Below the pieces are notes generated by a model. It saw only the letters and a program-made list of their open reading frames with translations. It was not told where the DNA came from and did no database searches. The position numbers and the translations under genes are program-made. A stretch of 64,000 bases of DNA from Allomuricauda sp. (GTDB lineage: Bacteria; Bacteroidota; Bacteroidia; Flavobacteriales; Flavobacteriaceae). The stretch is from positions 526,825-590,824 of the forward strand of contig NZ_JANQLX010000003.1 of NCBI RefSeq assembly GCF_028280385.1, given 5' to 3'. This document shows, piece after piece, positions 8,546 to 16,630 of the stretch. Position 1 is the stretch's first letter. Each line of letters begins with the position of its first letter.

Positions 8546-9289
8546 TTAAATGGTATGGCCAACGGTATGCCCGCCTGCTACGTTTATGGTTTCTCCTGTT
8601 ACAAAGCTGGAGGAGGCCAAAAAGTAGGCAGCCTCCGCAATTTCATGGGCCTCCCCAATGCGGTTCAGTAAGTGCAGACCGGCCAGACTGTCCGCATCTT
8701 CTATGCCGATTTTCCCTTGCAATGGACTTCTGATTATCCCTGGAGCAATGGTATTGACACGTATATTGTTCTTGCCAAATTCAGCGGCCAACTGCCGGGT
8801 AAGTGCATGGATGGCTCCTTTACTGGTCAACGGGGCTGAGGCCGGGAAACCATCAATGGCATGATCCACCAATACAGTTCCAATATTGATGATGGTCCCG
8901 TCATTTTGCTTAATCATTTCTGGGATGGCGGCCTGACTGGTAAAGTAAGTGCCTTTTAGGTTCACGTTCCAATACACTTCCAAGTCCTTTTCCCCAACTT
9001 CCAAAAAAGGTTTGGGAGAAAATACCCCAGCATTGTTGATCAAAACGTCTACACTACCAAATTTTTCCTTGGCCAATTGCACTAATTGTTTACCGGTTTC
9101 GGCGAGGCTTATATCCCCTACATAATAAATAACATTGGATGGGGATCCAAGTTGGCTGTAGGCCAATTTTAAGTTGTCCGTCTTGGAGGAGTTCATGATC
9201 ACATTACTCCCTTTATCGGCAAAGAACCTTGTGATTTCTTTCCCAATTCCGGTGGAAGCTCCGGTTACGATTACAGTCTTGTTTTTCAT
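8546..9289 (-). CDS. SDR family oxidoreductase with an atypical active site
   Basis: From ATG 9289 (MKNKTVIVTGAS) the protein has 247 residues; the frame extends upstream, but that part overlaps the tautomerase gene and shows no SDR homology. The Rossmann start TGASTGIG (8-15), NNAG and the RVNTIAPG tail identify a classical SDR. However, the catalytic YxxxK is absent: the segment reads PLTSK, with Pro in place of Tyr, and the serine position reads NIGTVL. Related SDRs with SKGxxHALTR motifs show the same change, so this is probably a real subfamily and not a sequencing error. It sits 4 bp after the tautomerase gene. Confidence 0.88.
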   Translation of the reverse strand: MKNKTVIVTGASTGIGKEITRFFADKGSNVIMNSSKTDNLKLAYSQLGSPSNVIYYVGDISLAETGKQLVQLAKEKFGSVDVLINNAGVFSPKPFLEVGEKDLEVYWNVNLKGTYFTSQAAIPEMIKQNDGTIINIGTVLVDHAIDGFPASAPLTSKGAIHALTRQLAAEFGKNNIRVNTIAPGIIRSPLQGKIGIEDADSLAGLHLLNRIGEAHEIAEAAYFLASSSFVTGETINVAGGHTVGHTI

Positions 9290-9293
9290 GCTA

Positions 9294-9488
9294 TTACTTT
9301 TTTGAAGGTACATGTTGTTTCGCATCGTAACCCCAGTTTTCTGAGGCCACTTCCTCAATTACAACGTGGGTTGTCCTTGGGTCTTTGTTCAAGACATCCA
9401 CTAGGAGTTGGGTGGTCCCCTTGATCAGTTGCAGTTTTTGTTCCGTGGTTACCCCTTCATCGGTAACCTTAATGTTTACATAAGGCAT
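9294..9488 (-). CDS. 4-oxalocrotonate tautomerase family protein
   Basis: A 64-residue protein with the family signature: it starts MPYVNIKV, so Pro becomes the N-terminal catalytic base after Met removal, and an arginine lies near residue 38 (DPRTTHVVIEE). Length equals classic hexameric 4-OT subunits. These enzymes tautomerise enol/keto acids or dehalogenate small acids. It is the first gene of the operon with the SDR and the NTF2-like gene. A CRP-type palindrome lies 79-94 bp upstream, next to a Crp/Fnr family gene. Confidence 0.9.
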   Translation of the reverse strand: MPYVNIKVTDEGVTTEQKLQLIKGTTQLLVDVLNKDPRTTHVVIEEVASENWGYDAKQHVPSKK

Positions 9489-9554
9489 AATCTTTAATAT
9501 TAGAATTTATACCACAAAGTTGAAGTGAAACGCTAGGGTTGCGAAGGAGGTACA

Positions 9555-9582
9555 TCACTTCTTTGAAGTGACATATATCACA
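9555..9582 (-). promoter_or_regulatory. CRP/FNR-type palindrome upstream of the tautomerase operon
   Basis: Two overlapping palindromes: TCACTTC-TTT-GAAGTGA (9555-9571) and AGTGA-N6-TCACA (9567-9582). The second fits a CRP-type operator. A possible -7 box CAACTTTG (9522-9515 on the minus strand) is about 52 bp from its centre. The adjacent Crp-type gene (9598-10161) is the obvious candidate regulator. Confidence 0.5.
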
Positions 9583-9597
9583 TGTAAAAATTAACAG

Positions 9598-10161
9598 CTA
9601 ATCGTTTAATCTGCTCAAGGTTTCCCTGGAAACGCCCAAGTAGGCGGCGATCATTTTTTTGGGTACCCGTTGGAACAGGGCGGGATATTGTTCCAACAAC
9701 AAGTTGTATCGTTCCTTTGAAGAATTTTTTAAAAGCGATAGGATTCGATTTTGAAGGGCAATCCGGCCCATTTTACTTTTTTTGGCCCAAAACCGTTCCA
9801 TTTTGTGCATGGCCGCGGTGAGTTTCTCCCGATTTTCAAAAGTGATGTACAACAGCTCACTGTCCTCGATACAATCAATCGAAATTTTGGAAGGGGTTTG
9901 TTTTACAAAGGACTCGTAGTCAGTGATCCACCAATTTTCCATCCCAAATTGAAGAATGTGCTCCTTGCCGGCATCGTCCACAAAATAGCTTTTAAGACAA
10001 CCTTTTAAAATCCAAAATTCTTTGTCCACAACTTGGCCTTCCTGTACCAAAAATTGATGCTTTCGCCTTTTGGTAGTTGCAAAATGTCCCAAAATAAAAT
10101 CGAACTCCTCATCGGTAAGGCTAACGATATCTTCAATATGTTGGCGTAATGGGTGCGACAT
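9598..10161 (-). CDS. Crp/Fnr family transcriptional regulator (cNMP-binding type)
   Basis: A 187-residue protein with a jelly-roll sensor domain (KHQFLVQEGQVVDKEFWILKG region, residues 35-115) and a shortened C-terminal winged helix with recognition helix AAYLGVSRETLSRL at the very end. It lacks the cysteine pattern of FNR. Short members of this type in Bacteroidota usually regulate an adjacent one- to three-gene operon. The CRP-like palindrome lies between this gene and the tautomerase operon. A possible own promoter box TAACTTTA lies at 10226-10219. The effector is unknown. Confidence 0.88.
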   Translation of the reverse strand: MSHPLRQHIEDIVSLTDEEFDFILGHFATTKRRKHQFLVQEGQVVDKEFWILKGCLKSYFVDDAGKEHILQFGMENWWITDYESFVKQTPSKISIDCIEDSELLYITFENREKLTAAMHKMERFWAKKSKMGRIALQNRILSLLKNSSKERYNLLLEQYPALFQRVPKKMIAAYLGVSRETLSRLND

Positions 10162-10292
10162 TTTTCTACTAAAGGATGCGATAGTCCCTGCTGCTGAACA
10201 CCAGAGCTAGGTACCTTGTAAAGTTAATCAGGCTCGCCGAATTCCGAAAGTTTGTCAATTAACTAGAAAAATGGAGCATAAGACAGCGATTC

Positions 10293-11315
10293 TTAAAAGA
10301 TCAATTTTTTATCTTTTTGGTCCATGGGTAAAAAATTGATGTCCAAATACCCCCCGCTGGCGTTGTCATCAGCAACTATTTGGGGTTTTCCTTTGACAAT
10401 CTCAATGGAATTTCGATGGATATGACCTGCAAAGATTCCCAATAGGTTTGGAGCTGTAAAAACTTGCTTATGAAAATTAAGCGTTGTTTCAGTATGTCCA
10501 CTTTCAGGCCATTTCGGTCGTCTTTCCAGTTCATGGTTACGATCCGTGGCCGCACCCCAATTGGGATTCCCGCAGCCAAACCAAATACCTTTTCCAGGGG
10601 CATATAGCGGAATATGAACCAAGAGGACCAATGGTACTCCACTGGCCACCTGTTCTGTGAAAAAGGCCAATTGCTCCTCATTAATTTGATAGGTGGAATT
10701 ATCGATGGCCAAAAATCGGATTCCTTTAATATCATAAGTCGCCATTAATGGATGATTGCCTTGATACAAAGGTTTCAATCGTTTTTCAATCCATGTGTCC
10801 CTCAAAGTCTCCAAGGGGCCTTCCATGCCTTCATAATGCCAATCGTGGTTGCCAGCAACATATATGTAGGGAATACCTGTTTCTTCCAATTTGGACAACA
10901 CCCACTCGATCGCCGCTTCAGACGGAAAACTAAAAAGGTCCCCCACCAAGGTGATCACATCGGCATTGACTTCCTTTGCAAATACCAAGGTTTGTTCAAA
11001 AGCTTCTTCCGGATTCGTTTTTGTTCCTGTTTTAAAATGCGAGGTTTGGTTATAGGCTTTTGCCATTCGATTGCTATACGCTTGAAAAGGTATTCCCCTT
11101 TCGTCATCTTTGAACAAATGTGTGTCGGCTATATGGACTACCCTAACCGATTCATTGATCACATTGGCGTAAAAAAACACCTCTTCTTGGTCTACAGTGG
11201 CGCATACCTTGGCTTTCTTGCCTTTCTTTTTAGGGGACTTGGTAAAGGAACTGGTGGTAAGTCCAAGCCCTAAAAAGGCGGCAGAAACCCTATTGAAAAA
11301 TAATCTGCGTTTCAT
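10293..11315 (-). CDS. Metallophosphoesterase, exported
   Basis: A 340-residue protein starting MKRRLFFNRVSAAFLGLGL, a basic plus hydrophobic leader consistent with a signal peptide, followed by a lysine-rich stretch. All calcineurin-like metallophosphoesterase motifs are present: ADTH (63-66), GDLFS (125-129), GNHDWH (155-160), LLVH and AGHIHRN. It therefore probably binds a dimetal centre and hydrolyses phosphoesters outside the cytoplasm. Substrate is unknown. It stands between the Crp-type regulator (131-bp gap) and a GNAT gene on the same strand. Confidence 0.88.
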   Translation of the reverse strand: MKRRLFFNRVSAAFLGLGLTTSSFTKSPKKKGKKAKVCATVDQEEVFFYANVINESVRVVHIADTHLFKDDERGIPFQAYSNRMAKAYNQTSHFKTGTKTNPEEAFEQTLVFAKEVNADVITLVGDLFSFPSEAAIEWVLSKLEETGIPYIYVAGNHDWHYEGMEGPLETLRDTWIEKRLKPLYQGNHPLMATYDIKGIRFLAIDNSTYQINEEQLAFFTEQVASGVPLVLLVHIPLYAPGKGIWFGCGNPNWGAATDRNHELERRPKWPESGHTETTLNFHKQVFTAPNLLGIFAGHIHRNSIEIVKGKPQIVADDNASGGYLDINFLPMDQKDKKLIF

Positions 11316-11388
11316 ATGGTGTTTTTAACTGTTGGTAAATATTTTCATTGATGAGCCATCGGTCTAACCAAAAAGGTCAACTCCACTG

Positions 11389-11892
11389 CTAACGGCTGTT
11401 GTCCAACTTATAAAAAAGTGTGGGCTTGCCCTCTACCTCCCTATCGTCCACCAATTGCATTTGCAGCCTATTGCAAACTTTAATGGAATCTTGATTGGGT
11501 TTGTCCATGGATGCCATTACATAATCAAATTTTAATTCGTTAAAGGCATAACGGATAATTTCTTCGGATGCTTCGGTGGCAAAACCTTTACCAGTGAATT
11601 CAGGTAGCAGGGCGTACACCAATTGGGGAAGCGCCTCTTCAAAGAAGAACCAAAACCCAATATAGCCCATGTAAGTTTTGTTTTTAGCATCCAGGATTTT
11701 CCAAAGCCCCCATTTTTCATGTTCAAATTTGTTGCCCACCTCTTGGATGATACCTTCGGAAACGGCTTCCGGGATTTCCTCATTGTCCCACAAGTACTTT
11801 TTTACATGGGAGTCAATATTGGTCTGGTGAAAGAGGGCTTGGTCTCTAGGGGTAATGGGAACGAGTTGAAGTCGTCCGGTGTTAAGCTCCAT
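11389..11892 (-). CDS. GNAT family N-acetyltransferase (RimJ/RimL-like)
   Basis: A 167-residue protein beginning ELNTGRLQLVPIT, the usual opening of the Acetyltransf_3 (RimJ/RimL) group. The acetyl-CoA loop is GKGFATEA (the Q/RxxGxG/A type), followed by the long helix SEEIIRYAF and the DSIKVCNRL segment before the last strands. The acceptor could be a small molecule or a protein N-terminus. It is followed 23 bp downstream, on the upstream side of its start, by a cupin gene in the same orientation, so the two may be co-transcribed. Confidence 0.85.
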   Translation of the reverse strand: MELNTGRLQLVPITPRDQALFHQTNIDSHVKKYLWDNEEIPEAVSEGIIQEVGNKFEHEKWGLWKILDAKNKTYMGYIGFWFFFEEALPQLVYALLPEFTGKGFATEASEEIIRYAFNELKFDYVMASMDKPNQDSIKVCNRLQMQLVDDREVEGKPTLFYKLDNSR

Positions 11893-11915
11893 CAGTTCGT
11901 CTAAGTTTTAGGTGA

Positions 11916-12350
11916 TTAGGATTCGTAAATATCGTATTCCGCGTTAATGGCCTTCATGAGTTCCGCATTGGCAAAATCACTGTCGGACATTTGGGAAAGT
12001 TTTTCCAAATATTGGTCAAATTGGCCATTTTTGAAAATGGTAAGCATTTTGCCCCCTTTTTCGCACTTTGCAGCATGCCAGACATGGGGTGGGGCGGTAA
12101 TGGTGTCACCTGCTTGGGCAATGATGGTCTCGTCGTCAAATATAAACTCCACCTCACCCTCCAAAATATAGAACACCTCGGTCATGATCTTGTGATGGTG
12201 CCTTCCCAGATAAAAACCGGGTTTTAGCGTGTCCTCCACAAAGCAGAGTTCCCCCTTGGTCTGGTTGGAGGCCAATTTGATAAAACAATGGTCTTGGGAA
12301 TAATTATAGTTCCTGCCTTCGCCGTTTCGGATGATTTCTTTGGTATTCAT
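11916..12350 (-). CDS. Cupin domain-containing protein
   Basis: A 144-residue single-domain cupin. Motif 1 is visible as GRHHHKIMTEVFYILEG (three histidines plus glutamate), and motif 2 as AGDTITAPPHVWHAAKC with the final metal-binding histidine. The metal-ligand set is complete, so it should bind Fe, Mn or Ni. It may be a dioxygenase, an isomerase or a sugar-binding sensor; the sequence does not decide. It lies 15 bp after the YdhR-like gene, so a small operon (YdhR-like, cupin, GNAT) is likely. Confidence 0.87.
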   Translation of the reverse strand: MNTKEIIRNGEGRNYNYSQDHCFIKLASNQTKGELCFVEDTLKPGFYLGRHHHKIMTEVFYILEGEVEFIFDDETIIAQAGDTITAPPHVWHAAKCEKGGKMLTIFKNGQFDQYLEKLSQMSDSDFANAELMKAINAEYDIYES

Positions 12351-12365
12351 CTTGGATTTTTTGAT

Positions 12366-12680
12366 TTAATCGCGCAATTGAAAAAGGATATCCATAAGTT
12401 CCATATTGGGAGCTTCCGTAATTTCATAAGCACCAGGTATGCTTTTGGCCAAATCTGATTCCCGGTACGACTGCAATGACTCGGGCGAATCCCAGACATA
12501 GATCCCGCCGTATTCACCGGCTTTGCCCAAACGCACATAATATTTCTGCAACAGGCCCGGAATGGCCTTGAATTGGGGCTCCCGTTGCTTTGCCCTTTTT
12601 AGCAACTCTTCCTCGGGAAGATTGGATTTCAATTTAATAATCAACAAGACCATACGTTTTGGTTTTTTGGGTTTGAACAA
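12366..12680 (-). CDS. YdhR/ABM-like dimeric alpha-beta barrel protein
   Basis: 104 residues from 12680; an internal Met at residue 10 (12653, MVLLIIKLKSNL) is an equally good start. The pattern of a first strand (VLLIIKLKS), a helix (EEELLKRAKQREPQFKAI), the strand GLLQKYYVRL, then GGIYVWDSPESLQSYRESDL is typical of YdhR and antibiotic-biosynthesis monooxygenase-like ferredoxin folds. These dimers act on small oxidisable molecules or have no known activity. It heads a probable operon with the cupin and GNAT genes. Confidence 0.75.
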   Translation of the reverse strand: MFKPKKPKRMVLLIIKLKSNLPEEELLKRAKQREPQFKAIPGLLQKYYVRLGKAGEYGGIYVWDSPESLQSYRESDLAKSIPGAYEITEAPNMELMDILFQLRD

Positions 12681-12717
12681 TATTTGTTCCTGAAATATAT
12701 TGAAACATTGCGGGGCC

Positions 12718-13002
12718 TTAAGTTAGGTATAAAAAATACCCTATGGTCACCAACAGTACGATCATTATAAAAATCAGAAAAACAAGTTTTGTTTTCCTTT
12801 GTTCATGTTGGGCATTTTCCCGGATTGATTTTTTAAGCTTCTCCAATTCGGTTTTATCAACTTCTTTGAATGTTAAGTTTGATTTGTTCTCCTCATTGGT
12901 ATAAATCGCTCCTCGGTTATTTTCTTTGAACTTGGCACGTTTAGATGGCCGCTGCTCACGGTTTTGCCTTATCCGATTGTTCATGTCCTGGATGTTGCTC
13001 AT
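12718..13002 (-). CDS. Small unknown protein with a C-terminal membrane anchor
   Basis: A 94-residue protein. The first 70 residues are very hydrophilic and rich in K, R, N and E, with a possible short coiled coil (DKTELEKLKKSIREN). Residues 73-92 form one hydrophobic segment (VFLIFIMIVLLVTIGYFLYL), so it should be tail-anchored with the N-terminus in the cytoplasm. I do not recognise a family. It is preceded by 192 bp without an intact gene and followed by the YdhR-like gene. Confidence 0.65.
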   Translation of the reverse strand: MSNIQDMNNRIRQNREQRPSKRAKFKENNRGAIYTNEENKSNLTFKEVDKTELEKLKKSIRENAQHEQRKTKLVFLIFIMIVLLVTIGYFLYLT

Positions 13003-13066
13003 CTAAATTCGATTTGATTTAAAAGGCAGGTTATGTAGATGCCCTTCGCATTGATTTGAGTTTTAA

Positions 13067-13194
13067 TTATCTGCTTGCCGATACGGTAAGATCATTGATT
13101 GCTAAACGCATTGGTTTCTAACCGTAGCTTCAATGATCCAAATGTTTTCTATTTGATGGATGCTGTCTATTTTTTGTTCCAAATTTTGGTTCAT
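13067..13194 (-). pseudogene. Possible frameshifted small gene
   Basis: Immediately after the deacetylase stop (TAA then ATG) an ORF of 30 codons runs from 13194 to a TAG at 13102, mainly a charged helix (LEQKIDSIHQIENIWIIEA). Near 13110 a second frame continues as RLAINDLTVSASR and stops at 13067, as if one frame had been shifted. I do not recognise the protein, and it may be chance. It fills most of an otherwise empty 192-bp gap. Confidence 0.25.
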
Positions 13195-14001
13195 TTATTT
13201 TCCACTGAGTTGTTTTACAATTTCCCCGGTGGGCTGCACGGTAAGAAAATCTACCTTGGTCAGTCTTTTTAGTAGTTCGTCCAAATAGGTTGTGCTTACC
13301 GGTCCCCATCCCTCTTCATCCAGGCCATGAAGGTTTAAGATTAACCAACCTCCATCACTGGCCAAAAACGCATGGATCTCTTGTTCCACATATTGGTCAC
13401 AAAAATCAGGCCCATGTCCCCAGCAACCCAACCGTTGGGGGAGCTCCTTTATGGGGAACTGGTTTACTTTGGAATCTTTTAATACCAACCATCCCCCTGT
13501 CCTAACTGCTGACACCTTGGTCATGGCATAATCCTCCAATGTAGTGTTGGACGCATTATAAGCAAAATTGTAGACCGCTCCTTCGGCACTGTAGCCCGCG
13601 AGATGGGTTTCAAAATGGTCAAGGCATTTTCCAATGTTCTCCTTGGCTTTTTCAATAGGGACTTCCGTGAGGTTGAGATGCTCCCAGGTATGGGGCATAA
13701 TTTCATGTCCACGTTCCTTGAGTTTGTTCCAATCATCGAAATCACCCAACAACTGCTGGGGAATCCATTTGGGTTCTGTGTTGAAACTTTTCAAATGCCC
13801 GGTGGCTATAACGTTCAGGCAAGCATTCAGCCCATAGTTTTCGTGTATTTCAGCAATTCGGTAAAACGATTTTTTAAAACCATCGTCAAAACTCAGGGAC
13901 AAGGCATGGGTCTTGGTTGCATCTAGACTGATACCCATGGAACTTAAGCTAAGGGTGCCGGCGGCAGCTAGGGAAGTTTTGACAAAGTTTCTACGATCCA
14001 T
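13195..14001 (-). CDS. Polysaccharide deacetylase-like protein with Tat-type signal
   Basis: A 268-residue protein starting MDRRNFVKTSLAAAG, a twin-arginine style leader followed by a short hydrophobic stretch, so periplasmic export is likely. The NodB-type motifs are LSLSFDDGF (about 34-42, catalytic and metal Asp) and HTWEH (metal histidines). The domain is compact and shorter than most chitin/peptidoglycan deacetylases. It probably removes acetyl groups from a polysaccharide, though this branch has not been characterised. The alpha/beta hydrolase gene ends 7 bp before it starts, so the two form an operon. Confidence 0.83.
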   Translation of the reverse strand: MDRRNFVKTSLAAAGTLSLSSMGISLDATKTHALSLSFDDGFKKSFYRIAEIHENYGLNACLNVIATGHLKSFNTEPKWIPQQLLGDFDDWNKLKERGHEIMPHTWEHLNLTEVPIEKAKENIGKCLDHFETHLAGYSAEGAVYNFAYNASNTTLEDYAMTKVSAVRTGGWLVLKDSKVNQFPIKELPQRLGCWGHGPDFCDQYVEQEIHAFLASDGGWLILNLHGLDEEGWGPVSTTYLDELLKRLTKVDFLTVQPTGEIVKQLSGK

Positions 14002-14008
14002 AGGTCAT

Positions 14009-14944
14009 TTATTTGAATTTCTGGTCGAGCCAATCCACCAGTTCATTGTCAAATTGCGCACTTTCCTCCAATTGGGGTGTATGGCCACTTTTTTCGAAAT
14101 ACACCAGTTTAAAATCTGGAATGTTCGCGTACGAAGTATTCCATAGCGTGTATGGAATCACGTAATCATATTTACCAAGCCCAACAAACATGGGCACTTT
14201 AATGGGTACAGGAGGATCAAACATATTATAATCCAGAAAAACCTTGGTGAAAAGGTGCTGGGTCACTTCTGAATGTACGGTCATATCCTCCCAGAGCCAA
14301 CCTGCGTCGTATTCCGGGTTGTACCAATATTGGGGCGACATGTTGTTATAACGAGCAGAGGCCTCTTCCTTTCCGGTAAGGCGGTCCAGTTCCTTGACCT
14401 TCCCCCAGTTTTCTTCCTGGATTCTTTTGCGTTCAGGGGAGGCCGTGGCCCAAAGTGCTGCTGCCTTTTCATTGTAGGTGGCATTGCCCCATTCGGCTGG
14501 GGAACCCACCACGATAAGCCCCGCAACCTGGTCACCAAACCTTTTTACGTATTCGGTGGCAATAGTACCATGGATGCTATGCCCTAGGATCAAGGGCTTT
14601 TCCAGACCAAGTGCCATACGAATCTGCTCCACATCCTCGGCAATGGATGCAATATTGACCTTACTTAGGTCCTCGGTGGCATAATCTTTTGCGAACCATT
14701 TCATATCCACAAAAAACATCTTGAGATGTTGCCGTAAATCTTTGGAAAAAGTCCGGGGGTAATAAATAGACGAGCCAATTACCAAACAAGGTTTCCCTTC
14801 ACCTTCCGCCACGTAAGCAAGTTGGCTGCCATCTACATCTATGGTCCCTGATTTCCCATGCGAATTCTTGATTTGGGACGGCGCATGGAAGCAAATGCCC
14901 AAAAATAGTATGGTACAAAAGGTTTTTATTTTGGATTGTAGCAT
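14009..14944 (-). CDS. Alpha/beta hydrolase, secreted
   Basis: From ATG 14944 (MLQSKIKTFCTIL) the protein has 311 residues; an in-frame ATG seven codons earlier is possible. A signal peptide ends at about CFHAPSQ. The nucleophile elbow reads GHSIHG, i.e. the second Gly of GxSxG is replaced by His and followed by Gly, a variant known in some alpha/beta hydrolases. A catalytic Asp is probably in GLGKYDYVIP and the His in SGHTPQLEE near the C-terminus. It sits 7 bp upstream of the deacetylase, so both may process an exported substrate. Substrate unknown. Confidence 0.83.
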   Translation of the reverse strand: MLQSKIKTFCTILFLGICFHAPSQIKNSHGKSGTIDVDGSQLAYVAEGEGKPCLVIGSSIYYPRTFSKDLRQHLKMFFVDMKWFAKDYATEDLSKVNIASIAEDVEQIRMALGLEKPLILGHSIHGTIATEYVKRFGDQVAGLIVVGSPAEWGNATYNEKAAALWATASPERKRIQEENWGKVKELDRLTGKEEASARYNNMSPQYWYNPEYDAGWLWEDMTVHSEVTQHLFTKVFLDYNMFDPPVPIKVPMFVGLGKYDYVIPYTLWNTSYANIPDFKLVYFEKSGHTPQLEESAQFDNELVDWLDQKFK

Positions 14945-15011
14945 GGTGTTGAGGGTGTTTTCCAATTAGACTGGCAACTAACTGAAATAAGAACATATTT
15001 GTTAGACATTT

Positions 15012-15644
15012 CTATTCCAGAATTTGGCCCATTAGTTTCAGGTCGATTTTTTCTGTATTTAATTTTGAATATCTATACGATTTAACCCTGGATTCCTTAA
15101 GCAGCAAAATCAGAACTTTGTTGTTATTTGAATAGATAATTCTATTGTCCAATATTCGGTAATCTGTTCCAAATTTCAATTCCAGTTCTTTTTTTGAAAT
15201 TCCTATTAGATTGGCTTTATCTAGGTCTGGATCTTTGTTGAAAATTCTCATTTCAATTAGGATTTCAGTTTCGTCCTTGTAATTGTGTTTATTTGGGCCA
15301 TATTTGAAAACAATGATTTTGTTCACGCCATTTGGTCCAATGTTTTCTGTTATGAAGTTGTAAGCGTAAAAGATTGAGTCTTTGAATTTTGGCTTCATAT
15401 AATAATTTAATCCATTGGTCACGCTTGTTGTGACTCTGCCATTTTTCTTTGACTTAAACTTTTGTAAATCAATTGGGTCTTCAAGAAAAGAAGTCAATTT
15501 TGGATGGACAAGATTAGCCTTGTTGGTCTCCACTTCCAATCCGGTGGAGTCAACTGACATTTGCACATTTTCGATTTCTTTATCAGTAACATTTTTGCAA
15601 CTCAAAAAGGCAAGAAATAAAATCATTGGAATTCGGAATTTCAT
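15012..15644 (-). CDS. Lipoprotein of unknown function
   Basis: A 210-residue protein with a lipoprotein signal (MKFRIPMILFLAFLSC; Cys at 16). The mature part has charged strand-like segments, with GPNGVNKIIVFKYG in the middle and a basic C-terminus. I recognise no family. It lies in the run of mostly unknown minus-strand genes between 15 and 22.7 kb and is separated from the next gene upstream (YCII-like) by 45 bp containing a shortened version of the recurring intergenic element. Confidence 0.65.
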   Translation of the reverse strand: MKFRIPMILFLAFLSCKNVTDKEIENVQMSVDSTGLEVETNKANLVHPKLTSFLEDPIDLQKFKSKKNGRVTTSVTNGLNYYMKPKFKDSIFYAYNFITENIGPNGVNKIIVFKYGPNKHNYKDETEILIEMRIFNKDPDLDKANLIGISKKELELKFGTDYRILDNRIIYSNNNKVLILLLKESRVKSYRYSKLNTEKIDLKLMGQILE

Positions 15645-15689
15645 TTATGGTCAAATATTTATTGCATTCCAGCCATTGTTTATCAGTTT

Positions 15690-16061
15690 CTATTCTTGTT
15701 TGGTTTTACCAACACATCCACTATAAAAAGGATGAAATTCAAATAATTCCACCTTAAAAGTACCGGCTACCACGGAGGAATCCTGTTTTGTGATCCTTTC
15801 GGCCATTGAGGCATCTTCGACCTTTAGAATCATAAAGCCCAAATCGGAATATCTGCCACCCACCAAAATTTTTCCTTCTTTTCTCAATTTTTGAAGGTGT
15901 TGGGAATGTGCCTTAAAATAAGCCTGTTCCGCGGTGGATATATTTTCATTCCATGTTGGGCCCTTGGAGTAGATCATGGCAAATAGCTTTTCGCTTTCTT
16001 GTGAATATCCCATGTTGGAAAAAGCCAGCACCATTAGAAATGAAGCTATTAATGTTCTCAT
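15690..16061 (-). CDS. YCII-like small secreted protein
   Basis: From ATG 16061 (MRTLIASFLMVL) the protein has 123 residues with a signal peptide (to about GYSQ). The frame is open further upstream, but that part runs through the intergenic element and has no signal or homology. The mature part (KLFAMIYSKGPTWN, then YFKAHSQHLQKLRKEGKILVGGRY) resembles YCII domains: a short helix with His near HSQHLQ, then VGGRYSD. YCII proteins are small alpha-beta barrels, some with ring-cleaving or dehalogenating activity. The C-terminal half is less typical. Confidence 0.7.
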   Translation of the reverse strand: MRTLIASFLMVLAFSNMGYSQESEKLFAMIYSKGPTWNENISTAEQAYFKAHSQHLQKLRKEGKILVGGRYSDLGFMILKVEDASMAERITKQDSSVVAGTFKVELFEFHPFYSGCVGKTKQE

Positions 16062-16165
16062 GTTCAGTAATTTGTTTATGAAGTTACGGATATTGAACGT
16101 AACGGTAAATGGTAACCATTCCGTCCACAAGGTATGGATACGTTGGCCATTGGCGGCTATGCGCC
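16062..16165 (-). repeat. Intergenic gap with weak resemblance to the cassette-type element
   Basis: 104 bp between the GNAT stop and the YCII start. In gene orientation it contains GGCCAACGTATCC and later ACCGTTACG, so only short pieces look like the elements described from 17.7 to 22.1 kb. I would not call this a site on its own. Confidence 0.25.
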
Positions 16166-16630
16166 TTATTTTGACCATCTTATTTTTATGGCAGAAATAT
16201 GGTCCGATTCCAATCTATGGGCAGCCATCTTTTCAAATCCATTTTTAAGATAAAAATTCAAAGGGGAATTATAAGGCGCTCCATTGTTCTTTTTGTCCCT
16301 ATCATGGTCAATGACCCAACCGTTCAATTCATTTTCCTTTTGTTTGGCACGCTCCAGGATTTTGGTACCGATTCCTTTTCCTTGCATTTTGGAATCCAAA
16401 ATTAATGCGAACCATTTTTCGTTATCCCGATCAAAGTCAAAATACCAGCCTTTGATTTTTTTATCCGGGTCGATTAGCAGTAGGTGGGATACGTTGGTAA
16501 GGGTATCTAGGTATTTATCAAAGGCTTCGATGGAACTATACCCCAGTTTTTCTGGATATTCATTGTTCCACAAGTCCAAAACCTGCATTTTTTCAGAGAC
16601 TGATAAGGACGAACGTGTTATGAATTCCAT
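16166..16630 (-). CDS. GNAT family N-acetyltransferase
   Basis: A 154-residue protein. The acetyl-CoA binding loop is GKGIGTKILERAK (R/QxxGxG/A type) preceded by the strand WFALILDSKMQ, and the C-terminal YLKNGFEKMA matches the usual beta-6/7 signature. The N-terminal 50 residues are a substrate-side region without a family signature. A single-gene unit in the unknown-rich run; such acetyltransferases are frequent passengers of gene-cassette arrays. Confidence 0.82.
   Translation of the reverse strand: MEFITRSSLSVSEKMQVLDLWNNEYPEKLGYSSIEAFDKYLDTLTNVSHLLLIDPDKKIKGWYFDFDRDNEKWFALILDSKMQGKGIGTKILERAKQKENELNGWVIDHDRDKKNNGAPYNSPLNFYLKNGFEKMAAHRLESDHISAIKIRWSK

Noticed and set aside
8546..9358. 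Longer start of the SDR
   Set aside because: The extra 23 residues overlap the tautomerase coding region, whereas ATG 9289 gives the standard SDR start.
9569..9580. Tenth FNR-type site (TGACATATATCA)
   Set aside because: No -7 box at 23 bp on either side; it belongs better to the CRP-type palindrome of the neighbouring regulator.
14966..15011. Short attC-like site (GTCTAAC ... GTTAGTT)
   Set aside because: Only about 35 bp between the ends, no conserved inner blocks; chance is likely.
16062..16178. Longer N-terminus of the YCII-like protein
   Set aside because: The extension would overlap the upstream gene's end and precede a normal signal peptide.
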